From the NCBI GenBank assembly GCA_015698045.1, contig BLAL01000047.1, positions 372,001 through 436,000 of the forward strand: a DNA stretch of 64,000 bases, read 5' to 3'. The translations under genes and the position numbers were made by a program. The stretch is from Rhizophagus clarus (Eukaryota > Glomeromycota > Glomeromycetes > Glomerales > Glomeraceae). Within the stretch, counting starts at the first letter, position 1. Every line of letters starts with the position of its first letter. Positions 1 through 11,479 of this stretch are shown one piece after another. Below the pieces are notes generated by a model. It did no database searches, had not been told where the DNA came from, and saw only the letters and a list, made by a program, of their open reading frames with translations.

Positions 1-464
1 AGATTATTTTCAACGAGCGAGGCAAATAATGAAAAAGCTTCACATATAAGATGATTTAGTTAAAAAAATTTCCAAAAATTTTTCATTGGGATAGATAATC
101 TACGCTAAATAATGTCACAGATACGTGATTTGTTGCAAGACTGTTATTAATTGTTCCTTGTAAGTTTACTATATTTAAGTACTGACACAAATTTCTGAAA
201 AAATGATGCATTTCTACTATAGCACGAACAGATTGAACAATGTATTAGACTAACTATTATTAGGATTACAATTAAAAATTTTTTTTTTTAAGAAAAAAGA
301 AAAGAAAAATTTTTTTTTTTTTGACCAATAAATACTTCTATAAACAATTTATCAGATATTAAAATCAAAATTCTACTTTTACGTTATGCATAATACATGT
401 GATTGCTCACGTACAAAGTTAATTATGGTTACACTAGTAATTATTTCATAAATATCTCGGAGGT

Positions 465-470
465 TATAAA
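465..470 (+). promoter_or_regulatory. TATA-box-like site upstream of kinase copy 1
   Basis: A TATAAA lies about 75 bp before the ATG at 544, after a conserved 'tatctcgga' block. The same arrangement precedes the second copy near 4258. The rest of 1-543 is AT-rich flank with homopolymers and no gene that I can see. Confidence 0.4.
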
Positions 471-543
471 TGAGAACCCCGACCTTTCTTTTTCAACTGT
501 TTTTTTTTTGGACAAAATTAATACTTGATAATAAAATTTCATT

Positions 544-2870
544 ATGTCCAAGGTTCGAATAGAAGTAGTTCGAGCAGCACTTAATAGATCAAAAGCATCA
601 ACTGATTATAAAATTTACGATACCCCATATAAACGACAAGAATTCCGAAAACAATTAATTCTTGCTGATAATACCCTTACAGAAGACGAAAAAACTGAAG
701 CAATGGGAAAAATAGATATGAAATATGACAAATATAATGTTCTTCAAAATAAGGGAACAAAAAGAATTTGTGAAAATTGTAACAAAGAATGTTTAGCTAC
801 GTTATATTGTGAATATTGTATTCGAAATTATTTAGAAGCAAAATTTTCAAATTGGACATCTGGAAATGATGATATTGATAATTTAATACAAAAATGTCAA
901 ATGGAAACGCTTAAACCGAGTGTTATAATTGAATGGATCCCATATAATAAATTAGAAAATATTAAATATCTAACGAAAGGTGGATTTGCCGAAATTTATT
1001 CGGCAATATGGATTGGCGGAAAATATAAAGTATGGAATTCTAAAGAACAGAAATTAGATAGATCTGGTAGAGACATAAAAGTAATACTTAAAAGATTGGA
1101 AAATGTTGAAAATGCAACCCGACATTGGTTTGAAGAGGTTTGTAATTTGAAATAATTGAAAGCTTAAAGTTATCAACCAAAAATATTAATTACAAATTGT
1201 TAAATTCTGATTTTATAGGCCAAAACACATTTAGCTATTAGTAATAAATATACAGAAATTGTCCAATGTTATGGCCTAACACAAGATCCATTAAATAAAG
1301 ATTATATGCTTGTAATGTTTAAAATGGATGTAGATTTAAGGAAATATTTGCAACAAAATCATAATCAACTTACATGGAAAGTAAGGATTTCTATTATTTA
1401 TGGGATAATTCAAAGTCTTAATAAAATTCATAACGAAAATATTATTCATAGAGATTTGCATTCTGGAAATATATTATACTCAAACTTAAATCAAAACTGG
1501 TATGTTAGTGATCTTGGACTTTGTGGCCCTGTAAATAAACCAATAAAGAGTATATATGGAAATCTTCCTTATATAGCACCAGAGGTTATTTCTGGAGAAC
1601 AAACTACAAAAGCATCTGATATTTATAGCTTTGCAATGCTTATGTGGGAAATTTCGTCTGGGCAACCACCATTCTTTAAACATGAGCATGATTATAATCT
1701 TGTAATAAATATAATTAATGGTATAAGGCCAATAGTAGTTTCAGGAACTCCTTTAGAATATAAAAACTTAATGGTACAATGTTGGGATGCTGATCCATCA
1801 AAAAGACCTGATGCCCATTCACTTTTTAAAAAATTTAGAGAAATCAATTTTTCATATCAAAACATGTCAAATGAATCATTTCAGCCTCTTATAACTAACA
1901 GTATAGAAATGAAAGAATCAGATTTTACAAATACATATAGCAAATTATTTACAAGTAAAGTTTATCAATTTGAAAATTTTCCTGAACCAAGAAATGCAAC
2001 TGAAGGTTAGTATTATTTTACACAATATTTGGCTTTTATTTAAAAAAAAACTATATAATAACATATATTTTTGATTTATTTATTATAACAGAAGAACAAG
2101 AAGGTATAATTTCTAAAGTACAGTATTTTAAAATTATTTTCAAATAGTATAATTAATTATAATTTTTACGATATAGTATTTCACAGTAAACCACATGATT
2201 TTCATATTCCTGATAATAGTGAGTATTTTAAAATTTGATTAAATTTATGTTATGTAAGTAAAGATATTAATTCGATTTTTTACTTTTTTAACTTTCAGTT
2301 GATGATTTTGATAAATCAAATAATCAGGGAAGCAGTAGCACATCGACAATAATTAATAATTTTGAAGGTAAATTTCATTTTATACAATTTAAAATTTTTA
2401 GTACTAAATAATAAATATATAATATTTTTTAGACAATAATAAAAACTTTTTAACAAAATTTAATGAACTACAAATAAATTCAGAGAATGGTAAGTAAAAT
2501 AATTAATATAAAAAATAACTAATATAATTATTAATTACAATAATGTTATTATTAGATACTCAAAATGACTATATTAAAGAAATAACAATGCAACAACAAA
2601 TAAAAAAGCTTCATACTGATATTAATGGTATATTAGAATTCTTTTAAACTAATAATTAATTTTATATTGATTATTATTAATCTTAAATCTTCTATTTCGT
2701 AGATGAAGACGATATATGCAATAATCCAAATTTTCATTCGGATGAACAAAATGAGTTTGAAATTCCTGATGGTAAGAGTTTTTTTTTTATATTTAGAATA
2801 TTTTAAAAATATTTGATCTTAATTTGCTGAATAATTTTTTACTATTAATGATAATTATTTAGATATTTAG
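544..2870 (+). CDS. Tyrosine-kinase-like (TKL) protein kinase, copy 1, apparently active
   Basis: Predicted Ser/Thr or dual-specificity kinase of the expanded Rhizophagus TKL family. Exons by GT-AG inspection: 544-1137, 1219-2005, 2092-2103, 2177-2218, 2299-2367, 2433-2489, 2556-2627, 2703-2771 and 2863-2870, giving 569 aa with no internal stop. Residues 76-92 hold a Cys cluster (C76, C79, C83, C89, C92) followed by NWTSGN. The glycine-loop region is about 143-156 and the probable VAIK-type lysine is K183. The catalytic loop has HRD (275-277) and N282, then DLG at 296-298, APE at 318-320 and KRPD near the C-lobe end. All key residues are present, so activity is likely. The tail beyond exon 2 is coded by seven tiny exons, all entered in phase 1. 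No signal peptide or membrane segment is evident. Substrate and pathway are unknown. Confidence 0.88.
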
Positions 2871-3796
2871 ATAAATGTAAAAATGAACGTGTGATTCGTG
2901 TGATCATTATATTGATTCTTTTTTATAAATTATTTATAAATATATTTTGAATTATTTAAACTTTAAGACTAGAGTAGTAAAATGTTTTACAATTTCCTTA
3001 GTTTGTAATTTAAATAATTATTATTTATTTTTAACAATAAATGAACCACTTAGCTTGTAAATTTTCAAAGTTTAATATTTTTCTATTGATATGATGAAAA
3101 CATACTAGCAATAACTGAAAGACCATTCTACTTGTGTGTTAATATCTATATCTAAGGGATTCTCATCTATCACTAACAAAAACATATGATAATGAAAATT
3201 GTTAAAGATCAAGATGATAACTACAAAAATTTAATCGCGAATAAAAAAATCATTATGAATTTTTACATTATATGTACATTTTTTAAGATGTCTATATTAA
3301 AAAAAAAACGAATGGCTATATACTAAAAAAAAAAAAAAACTTTTGTCTTAATGAATAAATTGTTTCATATTATATATCGATATTTAATTGATTGTTTTTT
3401 TATTTTTTTAACGCGTTCCAATTTTCGATAGAACGTTGCGAACAGTCAAAATTATGTGGCTTGACGTTTCGTTGCGTTTAATTTCACAATATTTGGTTTC
3501 ATGACTTATTTTTGGCTTGAAAGTCAGTAACATCTGTTGCTCAGTTACATAAAAAAAGCCTTTACAAATATTGAATTATGAATATTGCAACTTTATTCTA
3601 CATATATCAACGACAACAACCCAAATTCATATTTATTTTTGTTATTGCGAGAATTAAATATTTACAAATTACAAAAAAAAAAAAATAATAACGACCTCAT
3701 CAATATATACTGTATTATTTTATCTTGTCATATACTAAATATTTATTTATTTAATTTAATTCTTTCTAAAATTAATTTTCAATATAATTATTTATT
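2871..3796. other. 3' flank and intergenic DNA of the first duplication unit
   Basis: AT-rich with A/T runs, and copied after the second kinase as well. A 91-codon reading frame at 3585-3860 has low-complexity content and crosses the duplication junction, so I do not call it a gene. Nothing else is seen. Confidence 0.6.
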
Positions 3797-4333
3797 AGAT
3801 TATTTTCAACGCGCGAGGCAAATAATGAAAAAAGCTTCATATAATATAAGATTGATTTAGTTAAAAAAACATTAACGATAATTTTTCATTAGGTAGATAA
3901 TCTATGCTAAATTATGTCACAGATATGTGACTTGTTGCAAGACTGTTATTAATTATTACTTGTAAGTTTACTATATTTTAAGTTCCACAAATCTCTGAAA
4001 AAATGATGCATTTCTACTATTGCACGAACAAATTGAACAATATATTAGACTAACTATTATTAGGATTACATTTAAAAAATTTTTTTTTTTTTTTTTAAAG
4101 AAAAAGAAAAAAAATTTTTTTTTTGACCAAGAAATATTTCTATAAACAATTTAAAATCAAATTCTACGTTTACGTTATGCATAATACATGTTGTGATTGC
4201 TCACGTGCAAAGTTAGTTACGGTTACACTATTAATTATGTAGTAAATATCTCGGAGTTTATAAATGAGAACCTCGATCTTTTTTTTTTCAGCTTTTTTTG
4301 GACAAAATTAATACCTTGTAATAAAATTTCATT

Positions 4334-7240
4334 ATGTCCAAGGTTCGAAGAGAAGTAGTTCAAGCAGCACTTAATAGATCAAAAGTATCAATTGATTATA
4401 AAATTTATGATACCTCATATAAACGACAAGAATCCCGAAAACAATTAATTCTTGCTGATAATACCCTTACAGAAGACGAAAAAACTGAAGCAATGAGAAA
4501 AATAGATTAAAAATATGTCAAATATAATATTCTCCGAAATAAAGGAACAAAATGAATTTGTGAAAATTGTAACAAAGAATGTTTAGCTACGTTATATTGT
4601 GAATATTGTATTCGAAATTATTTAGAAGCAAAATTTTAAAAATGGACATCTGGAAATGATGATATTGATTATTTAATACGACAATGTCAAATGAAAACAA
4701 TTAGACCAGATGGGTAATTGAATGGATCCCACATAATAAATTAGATATCTATCTAACAAAAGGCGGATTTGCCAAAATTTATACAGCAATATGGATTGGT
4801 GGAAGGTATAAAGTATGGAATTCTAAAGAACAGGAATTAGAAAGATCTGGTAGTGACATAAAAGTAATACTCAAAAGATTAGAAAATGTTGAAAATGCAA
4901 CCCGACATTGGTTTGAAGAGGTTTGTAATTTGAAATATTTAAAAGCTTAAAGTTATCAACCAAAGATATTAATTACAAATTGTTAAATTTTGATTTTATA
5001 GGCCAAAACACATTTAGATATTAGCAATAAATATGCAGAAATTGTCCGATGTTTTGGCCTAACACAAGATCCATTAAATAGAGATTATATGCTTGTAATG
5101 AAAATAATGGATATAGATTTAAGGAAATATTTGCAACAAAATCATAATCAACTTACATGGAAAGAAAGAATTTCTATTATTCATAATATAATTCACAATC
5201 TTAATAAAATTCATGAAGAAAATATTTTTCATAGAGATTTACATTCTGGAAATATATTACATTCTCCAAGAAAAGACAATTGGCGTATTGGTGATCTTGG
5301 ATTTTGTGGCCCTGTAGATAAACCATTGAAAAGTATATATGGAAATCTTCCTTATATAGCACCTGAGGTTATTTATGGAAAGCAAACTACAAAAGCATCT
5401 GATATTTATAGTATCGCAATGCTTATGTGGGAAATTTCATCCGGACAACCACCATTCTTTAATCATGAACATGATTATAATCTTGCAATGAACATAATTA
5501 ATGGCATAAGACCAAAAGTAGTTTCAGGAACTCCTCCAGAATATAAAAACTTAATGGTACAATGATCCATTAAAAAGACCTAAGTATATAGAACTTAGAA
5601 CAAAAATAAGAGAAATCAATTTTTCATATCAAAACATCCCTATAAAAAATAAATGTCCGGAAAATGTCCACTTTTTTGGTACATGTTTGACACACTTCTG
5701 ATACTTAAAATTTTGACATGTCCTAACTTTGTCCTGAATTCGTCCAGTATTTGTTCGGTATAAAATTTTGGACAAATTCTGGACAGTTAAACCTGGACAA
5801 ATTCTGGACATAGTAAAAAAACCAGATAGACAAATTCCGGACATGAAAAAGTTCAGGACAAATTCTGGATACTATTTCCAAAAAAGGATAAATTAATTTT
5901 GTAAAAAAATGCAAAAAGCACAAAACTGACATTCAAAACCTTTTCTGTCGTACTAATTAAAATTGCAGAGCAGGCAAAAATACTATATATCTATGATATA
6001 AAAATTTTGGGTTAAGGAATAATGATGATCATCTATCCATTGATCATCTTTTGTGGCAAAATTTTACGAAAATACATTTCCGGACAATTTCAGGACAAAT
6101 TCCTAATATCCCGAAAATGCAATGTTTTCGGAACAGTTTCCGGACACACAGTGTCCAGAATTTCCGGACAATATTTTAGAATTTTTTTCCGGACATGTTC
6201 TGGACATTATCCGGACACTTATTTTTTATAGGGCATGTCAAATGAATTATTTCATCCAGTTATAACTAACAACATAGAAATGAAAGAATCAGATTTTACA
6301 GATGCATATAGCAAATTATTTACAAGTAAAGTTCATCAATTTGAAAATTTTCCTGAACCAAGAATGCAACCGAAGGTCAGTATCATTATATACAGTATTT
6401 TACCTTTTGTTTTTAAAAAATGTTATATTACATTAGTATAAATTTTTTGATTTATTATAACAGAAGTGCAAGAACTGAAGGTATAATTTCTAAAGTACAG
6501 TATTTAAAATTACTTTCAAGAAATTTGGTTAATTATATTTTTATATATAGGATTTCACAGTAAACCACATGATTTTTATATTCCTGATAATAGTAGGTAT
6601 TTAAAATTTGAATTTATGTTATGTAAGTAAAGATATTAATCGATTTTTTACTTTTTTAACTTTTAGTCGAAGATTTTGTTAAATCAAGCAATAAGAAAAA
6701 TAATAACACATCAAAAATAAGTAATATCTTTAAAGGTAATTTATATCAAAATAATAATTCAAATAAACAATTGTTAATCTATGACTTTAATCTTTCAGTT
6801 AGTAGTAAGAAGTTATCTAAAATATTTAAAACGAGTTCAAGGAATGGTGAGTACTTTAAATTTAATATTAATAGCAAAATATTATATTACATGTATACAT
6901 TTACAACTTTGTAAATTTTTTTATAGGTATTCAAAATAATTATATTAAAGAAGAAAAAATGCAACGGCAAATAACAAAGCATCACATTGGTATTAATAGT
7001 ATGTAAATATTTTTTTTTCAAAACTTTATTTTATTAATAAATTACTTAAACTTAATAATTTATATACTCTATTTTACAGATGATGATGATATATGCAATA
7101 ATCCAAATTTTCATTCGGTTAAACAAAATGAGCTTGAAATTTCTGACGGTAAGAATTTTTTTTATATTTAGAATATTTTAAAATTATTTGATCATAATTC
7201 GTTTAATTATTTTTTCTATTAATGATTCTTTAGAATTTAA
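4334..7240 (+). pseudogene. Kinase copy 2, decayed tandem duplicate
   Basis: Aligns to copy 1 along its whole length, with the same ATG context and intron positions. It is broken: an in-frame TAA at 4508-4510, further nonsense changes in the Cys-cluster region (for example an Arg codon become TGA and a Ser codon become TAA near the NWTSGN motif), small deletions near 4710-4745, an 11-bp deletion after 5560 that removes the 'CWDAD' region, and a 596-bp transposon at 5638-6233. The stretch 5089-5565 still reads as an intact kinase core with HRD and DLG, so decay is fairly recent. The small 3' exons and their splice sites are still recognisable, ending near 7240. Transcription may persist, but no full-length kinase can be made. 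Confidence 0.9.
5638..6233. mobile_element. Non-autonomous DNA transposon with CCCTATAAAA termini, 3-bp target duplication
   Basis: 596 bp with near-perfect terminal inverted repeats (CCCTATAAAAAATAA, A or G, TGTCCGG) and a CAT duplication at 5635-5637 and 6234-6236. Copy 1 preserves the uninterrupted site ('aaaacatgtcaaatg'). The interior is filled with variants of 'TTCCGGACA' and 'TTCTGGACA' in both orientations, like the subterminal repeats of CACTA/EnSpm elements. It has no transposase frame. The CACTA-like assignment is inference from the 3-bp duplication and the subterminal repeats; the end motif is not canonical CACTA. Confidence 0.85.
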
Positions 7241-7250
7241 GACAAATGTA

Positions 7251-7815
7251 AAATGAACAAATGATTCGTGCGATTATTATTTATTCTTTTTTATTAAATT
7301 ATTTATATTTATATTTGAATTATTTAAACACTAAGACTAGAGTAATACATTGTTTTACAATTTCCTTAGTTTGTAATTTAAATAATTATTATTTGTTTTT
7401 AACAATAAATAAACAACTAGCTTGTAAAATTTTCAAAGTTTAATATTTTTCTATTTATATTATGAAAATATATTAGCAATAACTGAAAGACCATTCTATT
7501 TGTGTGTTAATATCTATATCTAAGGGATTCTCATCTATCACTAACAAAAATTTTGAATAAAAAAATCATTATGAATTTTTATATTATATATATATTTTTT
7601 AAGATGACTATATTAAAAAAAACGAATGGTTATATACTAAAAAAAAAAAAACTTTTTTGTCTTAATGAATGAATTGATTCATGTTATATATCGATATTTA
7701 ATTGATTGTTTTATATTTTGTTTTTTAACGCGTTCCAACTTTCGATAGAACATTTCGAACAGTCAAAATTATGTGGCTTGATGTTTCGTTGCGTTTAATT
7801 TCATAATATGGGTCT
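7251..7815. other. 3' flank of the second duplication unit
   Basis: Matches 2880-3490. A 60-codon frame at 7261-7443 is low-complexity and has no support as a gene. Confidence 0.6.
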
Positions 7816-7932
7816 GGTTCATTTCACCGACAATTACTTCACCGACAATCAATTCGCCGACACACGTTTCGCCGACAGGGTCATTTCACCGACAAACGTT
7901 TCACCTACAGTCATTTCACCGACAGTCATCAC
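7816..7932. repeat. Imperfect tandem repeat of a ~15-bp TCATTTCACCGACA motif
   Basis: About eight consecutive units of 15-17 bp ending in CACCGACA, CGCCGACA or CACCTACA. The array starts exactly where similarity between the two kinase units stops. It is GC-richer than its surroundings. From 7933 to 8525 the DNA is AT-rich with homopolymers and I see no gene. Confidence 0.8.
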
Positions 7933-8525
7933 CGCTGCCGGTACAAATTAAAATTCTTTTTATAAACCATTTTTTTTTCCCTTTTTACCCATTACAGCTA
8001 ATATAATAGTTTTTTTTTTTAAAAAAAAAAAAATACTTAATATATAGAAAAAAAAACTTAAACATTAATCTTATGTTCATTACCAATTGGAAGGAACAAT
8101 TAAAAATATTTATATATATTGAGATCTAATCTGAAAATATAATATTTATTTTTATGTACACACTATCTCGTATTATATAATAACAATAATTTTGGCTGTC
8201 TTGTACAGTTGTATAATGAAAAAAAATTATATTCAATTTTATTGTGATATTATTCATTATATTTATTTTTGAATTATTTAAACACTTAAGCCTATGCAGA
8301 TACGAGCTGTCTGTAATACAGAATTACAGATGCTGCTGGAATTGTTTTTTTCACGGTTATGACACGTGACGTGGCGCAGTAATAAAATTGTAAAATTGTA
8401 AAAAGTTAGACTTTACAAATTATAAAACACAGAAGATTACCTGACAATTATTGTATAAAAAAAGAAAGGTTAATAGTAAAAAACAGAGTTAGTTTGGTAA
8501 ATCAATGCCAGAATAGGGTAGCAGG

Positions 8526-8785
8526 ATTTCCAAACAGGGGGGTCGTCTAAAGCGGGGGTAAGTCGCCCGATTTATACAAATTTTTGGCCCGCATTACGGC
8601 ATTAAGAAATTGCGAATGTGACAAATAGGGATGTGACATATAGGATTTTATTAACCGAAAAATTTCTAAGTCGCCAGAATACTTAATAAAAATGAAAGAG
8701 TAGAGGGGTGTGACATGGGTGACAAATATTTTACTATGATCACGTGATTTGCTCCCGCTTTAGACATCCCCCAAAAAAGGGAAAT
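8526..8785. mobile_element. Small inverted-repeat element (MITE-like), ~260 bp
   Basis: Ends of about 40 bp pair as inverted repeats: the left end reads ATTTCC...GTCTAAAGCGGGGG and the reverse complement of the right end ATTTCC...GTCTAAAGCGGGAG. It has no coding capacity. A clear target duplication is not visible, so the exact ends and family are uncertain. Confidence 0.6.
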
Positions 8786-8810
8786 CGGATGTGGGCAAGT
8801 TTTATATTAA

Positions 8811-8836
8811 TGTTAACGTTAACGTTAACGTTAATG
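8811..8836. repeat. GTTAAC microsatellite
   Basis: About four tandem GTTAAC/GTTAAT hexamers. The 61-codon frame across it (8791-8976) is a by-product. From 8837 to 9130 I see nothing else. Confidence 0.8.
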
Positions 8837-9130
8837 TTTCGTTCGATCGAACGAACTGGAATGAACTGAAACCTAACATGAACCCACGCCCACGCCTCCT
8901 CCCACACAAATCAGCATGCTTATATATGATTTTTTTCCTTTCTTTGAAAACGTGGGATATGAACAAAAAAAAATGATTATTGTTAATCCTGATTATGAAT
9001 CATTTTCTTGGGGCTGAAGGGAATTTATTATTTCTTTTACCTTTATAGTTAGCACCTTGACATTACTAAACAAGCTATGCTAAATACAATGACTGCATAA
9101 CAAAAAACATTGTATTGCATTGTAAACATG

Positions 9131-9350
9131 TGATTTGTCTGCGCCTGGTTAGAAATTTAGATTGGCAGATTCTGGATAACTTGATCGGCTGATCCTATAT
9201 TTTCATGGATGGATAATTGGATCGGACAATTTAATTGGAAGATTCCGTCCATAATAACAACGTGAATCGGAACTTTCCATTCAATGCATACAGTATAATT
9301 CACATTAAGTTCTGATGCAAAACAACGGGCTACCGCTAGTTTATCTAATT
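9131..9350 (+). repeat. Left inverted flanking repeat of the Helitron unit
   Basis: Starts TGATTTGTCTGCGCCTG and continues through GGATAACTTGATC, GCTGAT, CATGGATGGA, TCGGACAATTT and an inner block like GATGCAAAACAACGGGCT. The same landmarks occur in the same order in the reverse complement of 16290-16452, at roughly three-quarters identity by eye with small gaps. Homology stops outside both outer ends. Confidence 0.75.
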
Positions 9351-9504
9351 AAAAAAACAACTATTACGGCCAGCTGATTTTGCGGTATAGGTGATCTGTC
9401 ACTGGCCAAATGTGTAAAAAATCCAATAAATTATTTTTTTCCTACATTCTTTTTGACGAATGCTTGATTACTAATAAAACTCTTTCACTTTTCCCTAATT
9501 AGAT

Positions 9505-10240
9505 TAGCGCAGGCTTGATTGATCGGATGACACTGACGAGGCCTTTTTCTTGCTTTATTTTTTATTTATTATTAATCAAAAAAAAATTTTTTTTGATTAG
9601 TTAGCAATGGATCAGATGTTGTTATTATCACAAATAATAGCAAGCATTATTTGTTGACTAGTATTGTACTTTATTTTTATCAAATATCTGATATATTACA
9701 AATCGAAAATTCTTTTTTTTTTTCTTAGTTTAAATCAGTGCAGAATTAATGGTCCGGATGGCACTGCTAAGTATTGTTTGTTGGGCTTTGATTCCTATTA
9801 TTTTCATCAAATATTTATTTTTACCTTAACTTAAATAGGCATGAGTTTAATAGATCGGATGGTGCCACCATATACTATCGGCAAGTATTATTTATTGGAC
9901 TTTGATTCCTATTATTTTGTCAAATACTGTATTTATTTTTACCTTAACCTAAATAGGCGCAAGTTTAATAGATCGGATGATGCCATCATAGACTATGTAA
10001 GTATTGTTTATTGGGCTTTATTTCCCATTATTTTTGTCCAATATTTAATTATTAATCAAACTTCATTTTTTTTTTACCTTAATTTAAATAGGCGTGAGTT
10101 TAATAGATCGGATGGTGCCACCATAGACTATCGGCAAGTATTGTTTATTGGGCTTCGTTTCTTAATATTTTCATCAAATATTTAATTATTAATCAATTTT
10201 TCCTTAATTTAAATAGGCGTGGGCTTAATAGATCTAGTAT
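9505..10240 (+). repeat. Tandem ~120-bp repeat array upstream of the RPA-like gene
   Basis: At least four clear units starting near 9733, 9837, 9955 and 10091, with a partial unit at about 10215 and a diverged one near 9505. Each has the core 'AGGCNTGAGTTTAATAGATCGGATGGTGCCAC' (in pieces), then 'AAGTATTGTTTATTGGGCTT' and an AT-rich spacer. The frame at 9841-10185 is generated by the repeat and is not a gene. The array sits within the Helitron 5' region and may carry promoter or protein-binding sites (inference). Positions 10241-10428 are AT-rich with no feature. Confidence 0.8.
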
Positions 10241-10428
10241 CATCACGCGTTATTTTTGCAATTATTCTTAATTTATATTAGACATTCAATAAATAAATTC
10301 TTTGATTTGTAATAAAGTAAATAAACAAATATATTGTAAACTGAAATGGTGGAATTTTATATAAATTAAACGAAAAATAAAGTTTTACAACTCTTTTTTA
10401 TTAAAAAAAAAATAAAAAAATAACGAAA

Positions 10429-11372
10429 ATGCCTTCTTCAGTTACTATTTTATGTCAAATTAAATCAAAAGGTCAAGAGGGTGGATTCATTAGTGGTCTT
10501 GCAAGTTACAGTATTGAACCAGGAACATCTAAAATTTTTCATTATGGCTTTTACAAAAAGCAAATATCGTTGCAGATTATGCATTATTATGTGGCAAATG
10601 TGTTTTTAACCGTGGAATCATGTATGTAAGTATTACCTAGAATTTAATACTGCTTTTATTTATTTAATAATAATAAAAAATCCTAAATGAAAAAACAATT
10701 CATTTATTTCATTATTATAGATTTTGGTTTCTGCAGCTTTTCAGCTACAACATTCTGAAAATAAAGATAATTTACTACCAACTAGTCCCTATGCCTCATT
10801 TGTTGGAAAAATATATGAGACTGTTGAACAAAGTGATAATGATTGCAAGTTTGGTATTACTTTATCAGAGTACAACAATTTTAGCTTCGGAAATAAAGCA
10901 AAAACTGATTTTAAAATACAAGTGGTTTATGAGGCAGGACCTGACTCTCGTTTCAAAAAGCTTGCACCTAAGTTGAGTATTGGGAGGCTAGTATATATCT
11001 CAGGATTTTTTGACCTTAATGGAAATGAATTCCCGTTTATTGAAGCAAAGGAGATTGATTTGTTAGATGATTATTCTAATAATTCAAACAAAATTGAGCA
11101 AATATTACTCCCCAGTCTCCTTTCTCACGGGCTAATAAATTTAAAAATAATATTAAATATGCAACTCAACGATCTGTTGAAGATACCAGAACCTCAAGTA
11201 ATATCAAGATTACTGATGATGATGAACAAACAAAAAATGTCAATACTGAGAATGAAGATGAAGTAGTAATTACATCTACATCCGCCTCTGGAGCAAATGA
11301 TAAAGCCACTAAAAAAACAAAAAAAAGCAATAAGAGAAAAGAATTGGCAGATCTATCCATACAACGTCTATA
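10429..11372 (+). pseudogene. RPA-like single-stranded DNA-binding protein of the Helitron, broken
   Basis: ATG at 10429. The reading frame shifts near 10550, after 'HYGF'; the later frame reads 'ANIVADYALLCGKC...RGIMY' up to a donor at about 10627 (gtaagt). An intron runs to an acceptor at about 10720, and the protein then resumes as 'ILVSAAFQLQHSEN'. The central part (SPYASFVGKIYETV...KLSIGRLVYISGFFDL...FPFIEAKEI) has the length and alternating pattern of an OB-fold. A second shift near 11120 leads to an acidic then Lys-rich tail ending in a stop at 11370-11372; similar coding continues to about 11460. RPA-like proteins accompany many Helitrons and are thought to bind displaced single strands; here the assignment is by context and OB-like pattern, not by a search. 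Confidence 0.6.
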
Positions 11373-11479
11373 AAGAAAATCTGCAAGAAAAGCTAATGTC
11401 AAAACTAGATCACAACTTGAAGAAGAACAAGATGATATTGTTTTGACAGAACATGAAAATGATATACAGTATAATAGTT

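Larger units (their letters stand above)
1..7806 (+). repeat. Tandem segmental duplication of a kinase locus (about 3.8-kb unit)
   Basis: The sequence from position 1 recurs from about 3797 with scattered differences, through promoter, exons, introns and 3' flank. Matching landmarks are the 'ttttcaacgNgcgaggcaaa' block (6-25 and about 3802-3821), the start codons (544 and 4334) and the 3' block around 'gaacagtcaaaattatgtgg' (about 3438 and 7758). Similarity ends near 7806, where short repeats begin. The first unit may start left of the window. The second unit carries an extra 596-bp insertion. Unequal crossing-over is the simplest origin; that is inference. Confidence 0.9.

Noticed and set aside
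9841-10185. 114-codon frame with internal repeats.
   Set aside because: Generated by the 120-bp tandem array of the Helitron 5' region.
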